NCBI RefSeq assembly: GCF_024206495.1
Contig: NZ_JAMBPQ010000013.1
Location: forward strand, 1-64,000
Direction: 5' to 3'
DNA from: Paraburkholderia sp. CNPSo 3272
Lineage (GTDB): Bacteria > Pseudomonadota > Gammaproteobacteria > Burkholderiales > Burkholderiaceae
DNA length: 64,000 nt
The notes under the pieces are model-generated. The model saw nothing but the letters and a program-made list of their open reading frames with translations. It was not told the origin of the DNA and did no database searches. The position numbers and the translations under genes were made by a program. Shown piece by piece: positions 1-8,117 of the stretch (its first letter is position 1; every line of letters starts with the position of its first letter).

Positions 1-50
1 AAGGCATGCCGCCAGCGTTCAATCTGAGCCAGGATCAAACTCTTCAGTTC
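1..50 (-). rRNA. rrs: 16S ribosomal RNA, 5' end (partial)
   Basis: Read on the minus strand, the first 50 bases give the universal 16S 5' end, starting GAACTGAAGAGTTTGATCC and continuing through the 27F primer region and the ATTGAACGCTGGCGGCATGCC segment typical of betaproteobacteria. The gene runs off the left edge of the window, so only its first ~50 nt are present. The boxA-bearing leader and promoter lie upstream at higher coordinates, so this is the head of an rRNA operon transcribed leftward. Confidence 0.97.
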
Positions 51-303
51 AATACCTGTTACTGTTTTCGGTCTCTCTCGAGACCGGTCGCTCACTCAAA
101 GCTGACAGGTTCTGAATAAATTCAAAAACCTGACTTACTTTAGTGTGAGACTCTTGATACTTTTGCTGCTCCCGATATCGCTCCGAAGAACCATATCGGG
201 TCGCCACCGCATCAAGCGCCCACACTTATCGGCTGTAAATTTTTAAAGAGCAATTCGTCTTAATCGCTTCGTTTTCGTTCGCAGCGATCAGCGAAGGAGG
301 CGA
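51..303 (-). other. rRNA operon leader with two hairpins
   Basis: This is the transcribed leader between the rrn promoter and 16S. It holds boxA (236-252) and two clear inverted repeats: 171-178 with 193-200 (8-bp arms, 14-nt loop) and 69-75 with 80-86 (7-bp arms, 4-nt loop). Such stems are expected in the antitermination and pre-16S processing region. No coding capacity is apparent. Confidence 0.75.
236..252 (-). promoter_or_regulatory. boxA antitermination element
   Basis: The minus strand reads TGCTCTTTAAAAATTTA, one base different from the E. coli rrn boxA TGCTCTTTAACAATTTA. In rRNA leaders this RNA site binds NusB/NusE and allows Rho-resistant transcription. It lies about 185 nt upstream of the mature 16S end, the normal placement. 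Confidence 0.9.
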
Positions 304-357
304 ATTATGCGGGTCATTCCGTATATCGTCAAGCGACTTTCAAACATTTATTTTTGG
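304..357 (-). promoter_or_regulatory. rRNA operon promoter (sigma70 type)
   Basis: On the minus strand there is a -35 TTGACG (332-327), a 17-nt spacer and a -10 CATAAT (309-304). The stretch just upstream (336-357) is AT-rich, like an UP element. Spacing and hexamers are near consensus, and the site lies about 255 bp before 16S, so it is the likely strong P1-type promoter. Confidence 0.85.
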
Positions 358-459
358 GGGCCGCTACGCCGATTTTCGGCAGCCACCGGCACCCCCGCGT
401 AACAGGTTGCCCCTTCTGTCACCAAAGCGGGAGCGGCAGCCGCGCACGGGCCCGCAGCA

Positions 460-475
460 CGCTCGGATCCGAGCG
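460..475 (-). terminator. Palindrome after the c-di-GMP gene, possible terminator
   Basis: CGCTCGGATCCGAGCG is a perfect 16-bp palindrome 18 bp past the stop codon of the GGDEF-EAL gene. Folded in RNA it gives a 6-bp stem with a GATC loop. No U-tract follows on the minus strand, so it could be a Rho-independent stop only in a weak sense, or a protein-binding site. It would insulate the rrn promoter from the gene behind it. Confidence 0.3.
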
Positions 476-493
476 CAGCGATGTCGCTGTCGA

Positions 494-2773
494 TCAAGCG
501 CCGACGGTCTCGACGACTCCTTCGGGAAGGGGCTGGGGCAACCCGACACAAAACCCCTGTGCGTAGTCGATGCCAATCCCGCTGAGGCGCCCGATGATCG
601 CCTCGCTTTCCACAAACTCGGCGATGGTCGCCTTGCCCGCTGCGTGGGCCACCTGATGAATGGACTGGACGATCGTGCGATCGAGGTCGCTGCTGGCAAT
701 CCCGCGCACGAAGCTGCCGTCGATCTTCAAATAATCCACAGGCAGGCGCTTGAGGTAAGTGAACGAGGACATGCCGGAGCCGAAATCGTCGAGCGCGAAT
801 CGGCAGCCGAGTGCGCGCAGGCTCTCCATGAGGGTAATCGCTTTCGAGAGATTGGTGATCACGGCTGTTTCCGTGATCTCGAAGCAGACGCTTTCGAAGC
901 GAATTGCGCAACGCTGCTGCTGCTGCACGATGTACGCGAGCAGGTCCTCGTCGCCGAGCGACGCCCCGGAGAGATTGATCGACCAGACGTCTGCCGCAAG
1001 ATGGCCGGCCGCGATGGCTTCGAAAGCACGGCCGATAACCCATCGGTCGACGAGCGGCATCAAGTGGAAGCGCTCGGCGGCGCCAATGAAGTACCCGGGA
1101 GGAATCACTTCACCCGATTCGTCGATCATGCGCAGCAGCAACTCGACGTGCACTTCCTCCCCGGGACCGCCTTCCTTGAGCGACTTGATCTGTTGCGCGT
1201 AGAGGCGGAAACGGTCGTGCTCGAGCGCCGCCTTCACGCGGGCCACCCACTCCATCTGCGTATGGGTAGTCGACTGGAGCTGATCCTCGAGGCAGTACTG
1301 GTGCACGCGGTTGCGGCCTTTTTCCTTGGCCATATAACAGGCTACGTCGGCCGCCTTCATGATGTCCCACGTCGAGATTTGCGTGGCGTCCACCTCCACC
1401 ACGCCGATGCTCACGCCAGTCGTCAGCAAACGCTGGTCCCAGGGTAGCCGGATGACCGTCACCGCCTCCCGCAGATCCTCCGCGACCCGCAGAGCGTCGT
1501 CGATGCAGCACTCCGGCAGCACGACGCCGAATTCGTCGCCGCCCAGGCGTGCGAGGATGTGGGCGGCGCGCAATTGTTGTTTCAAGGCGCCGCCCACGCT
1601 GCGGATCAATTCGTCGCCGGCCGCGTGGCCGCACGTATCGTTGACGACCTTGAATTGATCGAGGTCGAGGAACATCACCGCGTGCGGGCGTGTCCCGGCC
1701 TTCTCGAGCAGGCCCGTTAGCCGGCGCTCGAATTCCCGGCGGTTCAGCAAACCCGTCAGATGATCGTGCGTAGCCTGATATTCGAGTTCGGCGGCATGCT
1801 TGCGCTCCGTGCTCGCATCTCGAAGCACCATCACCGTGCCCAGCATTTCCTCTTCGTCGTCGCGGATCGTCGCCACAGAGCAGGCCACGGGCAGGAGCGA
1901 GCCATCCGGGCGCGTCACCGAGAGTCTGCGCTGCGTGTCGTCGTCGGCCGCTGCTGCACGGTTGTGCAGGCATTGCGCGGTGACGATATCGCCGGACCGT
2001 TCGTCGTAGAGATCACAGACGTCGAACAACGGCTTCTGGTAAATATCGTGCGAGGGACGCCCGAGCATGCGCTCGGCGGCGGCGTTGCAATAGGTCACGC
2101 TCGCCTGGTTGTCCATGCGGATCACACCATCGTCGATCGAAGCGAGCGTGGCTTCGGTGAGGCTCTTTTCCTTCGCGGCGGCCGCTTCGGCGCGCTTCAG
2201 CTCGGAGATATCGAAGAGGCAACCGACGATGCGCGTCGCCCGGCCGCTTTCATCGCGTATGGCCTTGCCGCGTCCCCGGCACCACAGATATCGACCATCG
2301 GCCATTCGCAGCCGGTATTCCACGTCGTAGAGGCTGTCATGCTTCAGATGGTTGATGATGGTCTCGCGCAAACGGAGCAGATCCGCGGGATGCACGAGCG
2401 CGTTGAAAGCGCGGGTGTCCATCGGGAGGTCGCCGTCGCCGTAGCCGAGTTGCTGGTACAGATAGCGGGAATAGTAGGCACGATCGCTGACGAGGTCCCA
2501 GTCCCATAGTCCCGCATTGATGCCCTCGAAGCCGAGGCTTAAGCGCTCCTCGCTCAAACGCAGACGGGCGCCAAGGCGGCGGGAGAGACGCAGCAGCAAT
2601 AGCATCCCGGTGCAAGCGAGCACCGCGACGGGCCACGCTATGACAGTGCAGGAGTACTGAGCCAGCGCGGCCATCGCCGCGGCACTCACCCACACAGGGA
2701 CGAGCACCAAAGCGATTCGACCGCGGCGGTCGCCTTCGGTAATCCGGTTCACAGCGCGTGTGATCAGTCTCAT
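494..2773 (-). CDS. PAS-PAS-GGDEF-EAL cyclic-di-GMP signalling protein
   Basis: 759-residue membrane-anchored enzyme for synthesis and/or breakdown of cyclic-di-GMP. Two hydrophobic stretches (about 20-40 and 44-62) are followed by PAS domains at about 75-195 and 205-325, a GGDEF domain (GGDEF at 411-415) and an EAL domain (520-755). The EAL catalytic set looks intact apart from ELL in place of EAL: E544, N600, E632/E635, D662-D663, K683, E722, Q739. The RxxD inhibitory site before GGDEF reads RAAH (402-405), so classical product inhibition is probably lost. The start is the ATG at 2773 at the cytoplasmic N-terminus; no strong Shine-Dalgarno is visible. The gene lies alone between the rrn promoter and the GH3 gene. 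Ligand and net activity cannot be told from sequence. Confidence 0.95.
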   Translation of the reverse strand: MRLITRAVNRITEGDRRGRIALVLVPVWVSAAAMAALAQYSCTVIAWPVAVLACTGMLLLLRLSRRLGARLRLSEERLSLGFEGINAGLWDWDLVSDRAYYSRYLYQQLGYGDGDLPMDTRAFNALVHPADLLRLRETIINHLKHDSLYDVEYRLRMADGRYLWCRGRGKAIRDESGRATRIVGCLFDISELKRAEAAAAKEKSLTEATLASIDDGVIRMDNQASVTYCNAAAERMLGRPSHDIYQKPLFDVCDLYDERSGDIVTAQCLHNRAAAADDDTQRRLSVTRPDGSLLPVACSVATIRDDEEEMLGTVMVLRDASTERKHAAELEYQATHDHLTGLLNRREFERRLTGLLEKAGTRPHAVMFLDLDQFKVVNDTCGHAAGDELIRSVGGALKQQLRAAHILARLGGDEFGVVLPECCIDDALRVAEDLREAVTVIRLPWDQRLLTTGVSIGVVEVDATQISTWDIMKAADVACYMAKEKGRNRVHQYCLEDQLQSTTHTQMEWVARVKAALEHDRFRLYAQQIKSLKEGGPGEEVHVELLLRMIDESGEVIPPGYFIGAAERFHLMPLVDRWVIGRAFEAIAAGHLAADVWSINLSGASLGDEDLLAYIVQQQQRCAIRFESVCFEITETAVITNLSKAITLMESLRALGCRFALDDFGSGMSSFTYLKRLPVDYLKIDGSFVRGIASSDLDRTIVQSIHQVAHAAGKATIAEFVESEAIIGRLSGIGIDYAQGFCVGLPQPLPEGVVETVGA

Positions 2774-3080
2774 GGCTGATTTAGAATTCTTCTTGGTTCA
2801 GCTTCCATGCGTCGCGTGCGCGCGGCACTACGAGACAGAGTCACAATAAAGCGTGACGGCGTGTATCTGGAAAACGCGCAGACGGAGGAAGGCCCACGGA
2901 CGGGTGGGTAAGTCTATCCGCTTTCGCTATTCAGAATGAATGGGGATTACCCGCGGAAGCCATTTGTGTTCGCGAGTGTATGCAATTACGTTCTCGCGCA
3001 CGCGAATGACAGATACGGAAAGACTTGCGAATTTGATATTCAACCGGCTCGCAAACGTTCGCGAGCCGACCGTCTTCGAC
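2774..3080. other. Intergenic stretch without a gene
   Basis: No credible coding frame is present. It should contain the promoter of the c-di-GMP gene and, at its far end, an inverted repeat (3045-3052 with 3061-3068, 8-bp arms) whose centre reads GCAAACGTTCGC, one base off the LacI-type palindrome upstream of the neighbouring GH3 gene. Confidence 0.5.
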
Positions 3081-3111
3081 AATAGAAAACAGAGGCCGCC
3101 AACGCAGCCTC
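3081..3111 (-). terminator. Intrinsic terminator of the GH3 gene
   Basis: On the minus strand an 8-bp stem (3111-3104 with 3099-3092, one G-U pair) closes a GTTG tetraloop and is followed directly by TGTTTTCTATT. It begins 16 bp after the stop codon of the beta-glucosidase gene, a textbook Rho-independent arrangement. Confidence 0.85.
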
Positions 3112-3126
3112 CGTGCGTCCTCTTGC

Positions 3127-5340
3127 CTACCGGCTCTGCAGACGGATATCGCGCGACGAAGCCCCCACATACACCGCGCTGTCAGGCACATAGGCCCAGT
3201 CGTTATGCGTCGTGTCCCAAACACTCTGCGCACGTTCGGTGATCGTCACGCGCACCGGCTGCGACTGACCCGGCTTCAGGAACACCTTCTGGAAACCAAC
3301 CAGACGACGCGGCGGCTCGCCGGCATAACTCACGCCCAGATAGACCTGTGCCGTTTCCGCACCGGCTACGCGGCCATCGTTGCGCACCGTGAACGAAGCC
3401 GTGAGCGTATGCCCTGGGCCCTGCTTCACCGTCAGTCCCGAATAGCTGAAGTGCGTATACGAAAGGCCATAGCCGAACTCGTAAAGCGGCGTGATGTTGT
3501 TCGCGTCATACCAGCGGTAGCCCATGTCCAGCTTTTCGGAGTACACGGGATCGGTCGCGAAGGCGCCGTTCGTCCCCCACGTCGGCGTGTCCTGATCGTG
3601 CACGGGGAACGTGACCGGCAGCTTGCCCGAAGGGTTCACCTGACCGAACAGCACGTTCGCGATCGCGTTGCCGCCGCCCTCGCCCGGATACCATGCCTCG
3701 ACGATTGCCGAGACCTGGTCCTTCCACGGCATCAGTACCGGATTGCCGCTCTCGATGATCACGATCGTGCGCGGGTTGGCCTTCGCAACGGCCTCGACGA
3801 GCTGATCCTGATTCGATGGGTTCGCGAGGCTCAGGCTTTGCAGATCGCCGAAGTCCTCACCCGCCGGCTGCGCCACGACGACAATTGCGACATCGGACTG
3901 GCTGGCGAGCGTCGCGGCCTGGGTGATCTCCTGCTGCGTATAGGCGCGGAACGGCTGCGTCTGGTCGGTGTTCCCCGCGAAGCTCACCTGCGCCGAAGGC
4001 GCGAGCTGCTGGATAGCCTGGGTGATAGGCGTATTGAGCTTGAGCCACGGGTTGGTCCACCAGCCGCAGCCCGTGGACGAAGCGAACGTGAGCCCGCCGC
4101 AGCCCGAGAAGTTGCCTGTGACCGGATCGCGGGTATTGCCCGAGCCGCCGCCACTCAGCACGGCCGTATCGGCATGAGCGCCGATCACCGCGATCTTGTG
4201 CAGGCTCGGCGCCGAAAGCGGCAGTTGGCTGTTGTCATTCTTCAGGAGAACGATTGATTGTTCTTCTGCGGCCTGCGTGAAGGCGTTGTACTTCGCAAAG
4301 TCGATCGTGGCGCCGCCCTGCGCCGGATGATCCAGCACGCCCGTTCTGATCATCACATAGAGCTTGCGCCGCACCATGTCGTCCAGACGGTCCTGCGACA
4401 CCGCCTTCGAGGCGATCGCCTGCTTGACCAGATCGGGCGTGAGGTAGACCGTCGGGCCTACGTCTTCTTCCTCGTCGAGGCCCGCGTTGATCGCCGGGGC
4501 CGTGCTATGCGTCGCCCCCCAGTCCGACTGCACCTGACCCTGGAAGCCCCAGTCCTTCTTCAGCACGTCGGTCAGCACATGCGTGTTTTCGCACGCATAG
4601 GTGCCGTTCAGGCGGTTGTAGCTGCACATCACGCTGCCCGGCCGCGCTTCCTTCGCCGCGATTTCGAACGGCAGCAGATAGAGTTCGCGCAGCGTGCGCT
4701 CGTCGATCTGGCTGTTGCCGCCCTGGCGGCCCGTTTCCTGCTCGTTGCCGACGTAGTGCTTGATCGTGGCGATCACCTGTTGGCTTTGCGTGCCGATGGT
4801 GCGCGCCGCCAGCATTTCGCCCGCCAGCACGGGGTCTTCGCCGAGGTACTCGAAGAGGCGCCCGCCGCGCGGTTCGCGCGCGAGGTTCGTGCCGCCGCCC
4901 AGACCCATGCCGAATCCTTGCTCGCGCAACTGGTCGGCTATGCGCGCGCCGAAGTCGCGTGCGAGATACGGATCCCAGCTTGCCGCGAGCGCGATCGTCG
5001 CGGGAAAAGTCGTGCTCTTCTGGTTCGTGCTGCCTGAGCCCGTTGCGGAATCAACCATATTCAGGTCGGGAATGCCCAGACGCGGGACGCCCTGAATATA
5101 GCCCGCGCCGCCGCCCGGCACGGCGCTCATTTGATATTCGGAATGGATGAACTGAAGCTTCTCGTCCTGCGTCATGCGCTTGAGCAGCAGGTCCGCGCGA
5201 ACGTGCGCGCCGAGGTTCTGGGGGACGGCCATCAACGGCATCGGCAACGGATAAGGTACGTCGTTGCTGCTGTCGCCTGCATGGGCGGTAGCGGCCATCG
5301 CAACCAGCACGGCAGCGGTGGGCCAACGGGTGATCCTCAT
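3127..5340 (-). CDS. Glycoside hydrolase family 3 beta-glucosidase, exported
   Basis: 737 residues. A signal peptide (basic start, hydrophobic core, AHA-GD cleavage near residue 21) sends it to the periplasm or outside. The GH3 catalytic barrel shows the substrate-binding KHYVGNE motif (194-200) and the SDW nucleophile motif with Asp273. The GH3 C-terminal sandwich follows, and a fibronectin-III-like domain ends the chain. The family hydrolyses terminal beta-glucosyl (sometimes xylosyl or arabinosyl) residues from oligosaccharides; the exact sugar is not predictable. The start at 5340 is supported by GGAGAG just upstream. It is monocistronic, with its own terminator (3081-3111) and a LacI-type operator 126 bp upstream (5466-5477), so sugar-responsive repression is likely. 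No LacI-family gene lies in the window. Confidence 0.95.
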   Translation of the reverse strand: MRITRWPTAAVLVAMAATAHAGDSSNDVPYPLPMPLMAVPQNLGAHVRADLLLKRMTQDEKLQFIHSEYQMSAVPGGGAGYIQGVPRLGIPDLNMVDSATGSGSTNQKSTTFPATIALAASWDPYLARDFGARIADQLREQGFGMGLGGGTNLAREPRGGRLFEYLGEDPVLAGEMLAARTIGTQSQQVIATIKHYVGNEQETGRQGGNSQIDERTLRELYLLPFEIAAKEARPGSVMCSYNRLNGTYACENTHVLTDVLKKDWGFQGQVQSDWGATHSTAPAINAGLDEEEDVGPTVYLTPDLVKQAIASKAVSQDRLDDMVRRKLYVMIRTGVLDHPAQGGATIDFAKYNAFTQAAEEQSIVLLKNDNSQLPLSAPSLHKIAVIGAHADTAVLSGGGSGNTRDPVTGNFSGCGGLTFASSTGCGWWTNPWLKLNTPITQAIQQLAPSAQVSFAGNTDQTQPFRAYTQQEITQAATLASQSDVAIVVVAQPAGEDFGDLQSLSLANPSNQDQLVEAVAKANPRTIVIIESGNPVLMPWKDQVSAIVEAWYPGEGGGNAIANVLFGQVNPSGKLPVTFPVHDQDTPTWGTNGAFATDPVYSEKLDMGYRWYDANNITPLYEFGYGLSYTHFSYSGLTVKQGPGHTLTASFTVRNDGRVAGAETAQVYLGVSYAGEPPRRLVGFQKVFLKPGQSQPVRVTITERAQSVWDTTHNDWAYVPDSAVYVGASSRDIRLQSR

Positions 5341-5465
5341 ATGTCTCTCCGGAGTTCGAATACGTTATGGAATACTGATCAGACCGGTAAGCAGGTCTGG
5401 CAGAGCGGCCGGTCGCGTCAGGCGCCGGCAAACTTCCTGCGGGGAAACCGGTTGAGCTGCGATGC

Positions 5466-5477
5466 GCAAACGTTTGC
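5466..5477. promoter_or_regulatory. LacI/GalR-family operator upstream of the GH3 gene
   Basis: GCAAACGTTTGC is a perfect 12-bp palindrome with the central CG typical of LacI/GalR/PurR-family operators. It lies 126 bp upstream of the beta-glucosidase start. The repressor is not encoded nearby, so it would act in trans. Recognition is from the family consensus; binding is inferred. Confidence 0.65.
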
Positions 5478-5829
5478 TTTTATACGTCCGCGCGGGGCCT
5501 CGCCGGTTGATGTAGCAAAACTCCAAATAATCATATAAAAACTATTGAGTACCCTTACGGGCTTTTATCTCAGTATTTTCCCGGCTGGCGCTAGCTAACA
5601 CGCATGAAAGGCGCGAAATCGACAGCAAATCGTAATAATCCGGTAATGCGATTGTTGCGAACGCAACGGAAATTCAATTTTGACGTGATTTGCACGACGC
5701 TCGCGAATGCGGAGCGGCGCCCTGAAGGCAGCGCGCAGAGCGCGTCGCGGGCCGAAAAAAGCTAACCTGTTAAGAGGCCTGCAAAAGTGGCAGCGCTCGC
5801 GCCTGCGTGCGCGAAATCGACATCACTGC
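5478..5829. other. Intergenic stretch between divergent genes
   Basis: No gene is visible. The part 5510-5600 is unusually AT-rich for this genome and is the likely place for the divergent promoters of the GH3 gene and the small exported protein at 5844. I could not pick out unambiguous -35/-10 pairs. Confidence 0.4.
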
Positions 5830-5843
5830 AAGGAGTGACCACG

Positions 5844-6281
5844 ATGGAAAGGCAACGCAAGGTTCCCCGAATCGCTTCGACCCTGCTCGCTGCAACGTGC
5901 GCATTCGCTCTGGCAAGCGGCGCACTCGCGCAAACGGGCATGCCCCAGACGGAGCAGCAAGGCGACATCTCGTTCGTCTCGGGCGGGGTCGGCCGCGACG
6001 AGTCCTCCGCGCTGCGGCACGCGCGCAGCCAGTGGCCGCTCTCCATGCTGTTTACCGGCCCCGGTTCGAGCTATGTTGCCGACGTGCATGTGCAGATCGC
6101 GGGCGCCGACGGCGCGTCCGTACTCGACACGCGTTCGCACGGTCCGTACATGCTCGTGCGGCTGCCCAGCGGACGCTATACGATCACCGCCACCTATAAC
6201 GAGGTAACGAGGACGCAGCGCGTGAACGTCGCCGGCAATGGCAGCGCGCGTGCGACGTTCTCCTTTCCGGGCAAGCACTGA
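5844..6281 (+). CDS. Exported hypothetical protein, carboxypeptidase-regulatory-like fold
   Basis: 145 residues from the ATG at 5844, chosen over an in-frame upstream start (5787) because AAGGAG lies 8 nt before it and a clean signal peptide follows (cleavage near ALA-QTG, residue ~30). The mature part has a beta-rich C-terminal half with VHVQIAGADGASVLDT and GRYTITATY motifs, as in carboxypeptidase regulatory-like/transthyretin folds that bind or decorate surface proteins. No catalytic residues are evident. It is alone between divergent GH3 and convergent SDR genes. The specific role is unknown. Confidence 0.8.
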   Translation: MERQRKVPRIASTLLAATCAFALASGALAQTGMPQTEQQGDISFVSGGVGRDESSALRHARSQWPLSMLFTGPGSSYVADVHVQIAGADGASVLDTRSHGPYMLVRLPSGRYTITATYNEVTRTQRVNVAGNGSARATFSFPGKH

Positions 6282-6314
6282 GCACGAATCGCGTCTTCAG
6301 CCTGTCGAGACGGT

Positions 6315-7019
6315 TCACCAGGGAACGACTCTCCCCAGGTAGTCGAGGTAATGCAGTCCAGTGCGGCCTGCGTACGCTTCGATCGTGCTGACCAGGTGGG
6401 GGATGCTCTCCTCGATGCCCAGGCGCGCTTGGGGGCCGCCCATGTCCGTGCGCACCCATCCGGGTGCCATGAGCAACAAGGTTTTCGCGTCGTCTTGATG
6501 ACGGGCCGCATAGCTGCGCATGAACATGTTTAGCGCGGCCTTGCTGCCGCGGTAAACCTCGTGGTTGCCATTCGTGTTGTTGCTGACGCTGCCTTGCCCG
6601 GACGACATGACGCCTATCGTCCCGGCCGGTTGCACGAGGTCCTGAAACGCCTCGACAACGCGCATCGGACTCAACGCGTTCGTCGCCATCACGCGAACGA
6701 ATTCATCGGTTGAGATATCTGCAATCGTTTCGCGATGGTCGTTCGTGACGCCGGCGTTCACGAAGAGCATGTCCACCCGGCGATCCTGGAGGCGATCATG
6801 GAGTGCGGCGACCTGCTCCGGCACCGTAATATCGACTGTGTCGATTTCGAGCGCACCTTGCGAGGCGTGCGCCACCTGTGCAAGCCGGTCCATCGAACCC
6901 GCCCTGCCTGTGGCGATCACCCGCCAGCCGCGCTTGAGGTATTCCTCGACCATGGCGAAGCCAAGTCCGCGCGACGCGCCGATGAGAAGGACCGTTTTCT
7001 GATGCGATGATTCCTGCAT
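6315..7019 (-). CDS. SDR-family NAD(P)-dependent oxidoreductase
   Basis: 234 residues, a short classical short-chain dehydrogenase/reductase. The nucleotide-binding motif GASRGLG is at about residues 14-20, NAG follows the central strand, and the catalytic pair is in YRGSK, with an active-site Ser-Ser-Gly (SSGQGS) before it. The family reduces or oxidises carbonyl/hydroxyl groups; the substrate cannot be read from sequence. It is divergent from the LysR gene at 7147, with only about 127 bp between the two starts. That arrangement suggests the LysR protein controls it. Confidence 0.9.
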   Translation of the reverse strand: MQESSHQKTVLLIGASRGLGFAMVEEYLKRGWRVIATGRAGSMDRLAQVAHASQGALEIDTVDITVPEQVAALHDRLQDRRVDMLFVNAGVTNDHRETIADISTDEFVRVMATNALSPMRVVEAFQDLVQPAGTIGVMSSGQGSVSNNTNGNHEVYRGSKAALNMFMRSYAARHQDDAKTLLLMAPGWVRTDMGGPQARLGIEESIPHLVSTIEAYAGRTGLHYLDYLGRVVPW

Positions 7020-7146
7020 GGCGATTTCCCTGTATTCAGTCGATACGAGAAATATAGTGGCGCCTCATACATGGCGGAAGACGCATGGCTTGCAGATATA
7101 AGCTGCACACAACGCCATGCCAAAAAGCGCCGTGCTAGCATCGGGC

Positions 7147-8106
7147 ATGTCCGACCCCGACTTGAATCTCCTCATCGCGCTCGACGCGTTGCTCGACGAC
7201 GGCAGCGTGATCGGCGCGGCGCGTCGACTGGGGTTGAGCGCTTCGGCAATGAGCCGGACCTTGACCCGCCTTCGCGAGGCGACCGGCGATCCGCTCCTCG
7301 TTCGCGCCGGCCGTGCCATGGTGCTCACTCCACATGCGCAAGCGCTGCGCGAGCGCGCGCGAAACGCGGTGCACGAAGCACGCGCTGTCCTGCTGCCGTC
7401 GGCCGCCGAGCCCGATCTCGCCACTTTGCAGCGGACCTTCACCATTCGCGCCAACGATGGTTTCGTGGAAGCCTTCGGTGCGCCGCTCATCGCCGCGGCC
7501 ACCGCGGTCGCGCCGTTCGTGCGTTTGCGCTTCGCGCCCAAGGCGCAGAAGACGTCGGCGCATTTGCGCGAGGGTTCGGCCGACCTGGAGATCGGCGTGC
7601 TGGGCGAGATGGGTCCGGAAATCCGCGTGCAGGCGCTCTTCAGGGACCGCTTCGTCGGCGTCGTCAGAATGGGCCATCCGCTGGCGTTGGAGCGCGGGCC
7701 GAGCGCCGAACGGTATGTCGCTTTCGGGCACGTTGTCGCGTCGCGAAGCGGCCGCGGCAGCGGCAGCGGACCGGTCGATGTCGCCTTGGCCGCGCTGGGA
7801 CTGGAAAGAACGATCGTCGCCGTGGTGCCCAGCTTCCCTGCCGCGCTAGCCGTGGCACGCGCTTCCGATCTGATTGCGCTCGTGCCCGGCTCGTTTCTGT
7901 GCAATCACGGTGAGCAACCGCAGCAACAACATGGCGAGCCGCGCGAATCGCCCCAGCCCGGTGGAATCCACATTTTCGAGCTGCCGGTCACGACCGAAAA
8001 AATCACGGTGTCGCAGATGTGGCATCCGCGCATCGAGGCCGATCCCGTCCATCGCTGGCTGCGGCAGCTCGTGCTCACGGTATGCCGGCAACTCGTGCCG
8101 CTGTGA
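7147..8106 (+). CDS. LysR-family transcriptional regulator
   Basis: 319 residues from the ATG at 7147. This start begins MSDPDLNLLIALDAL, the usual LysR opening; the frame is open back to 7117 (10 extra residues) and neither start has a strong ribosome site. A winged helix-turn-helix occupies residues 4-65 (AARRLGLSASAMSRTLTRLR), then a co-inducer-binding domain of the periplasmic-binding type. Near the C-terminus a Gln/Pro/Gly-rich insertion (GEQPQQQHGEPRESPQPGG) interrupts the domain, which is unusual. It is divergent from the SDR gene at 7019, its likely target. Confidence 0.92.
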   Translation: MSDPDLNLLIALDALLDDGSVIGAARRLGLSASAMSRTLTRLREATGDPLLVRAGRAMVLTPHAQALRERARNAVHEARAVLLPSAAEPDLATLQRTFTIRANDGFVEAFGAPLIAAATAVAPFVRLRFAPKAQKTSAHLREGSADLEIGVLGEMGPEIRVQALFRDRFVGVVRMGHPLALERGPSAERYVAFGHVVASRSGRGSGSGPVDVALAALGLERTIVAVVPSFPAALAVARASDLIALVPGSFLCNHGEQPQQQHGEPRESPQPGGIHIFELPVTTEKITVSQMWHPRIEADPVHRWLRQLVLTVCRQLVPL

Positions 8107-8117
8107 TGTCGCCGCAA

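Noticed and set aside
407..1447. Long plus-strand ORF opposite the c-di-GMP gene
   Set aside because: It is the mirror of a well-supported GGDEF-EAL gene, rich in Arg/His/Asp with no domain; a GC-rich shadow.
3045..3068. Inverted repeat as a second terminator of the GH3 gene
   Set aside because: The 3081-3111 hairpin with U-tract is closer and better; this one lacks a T-run and looks more like an operator-type palindrome.
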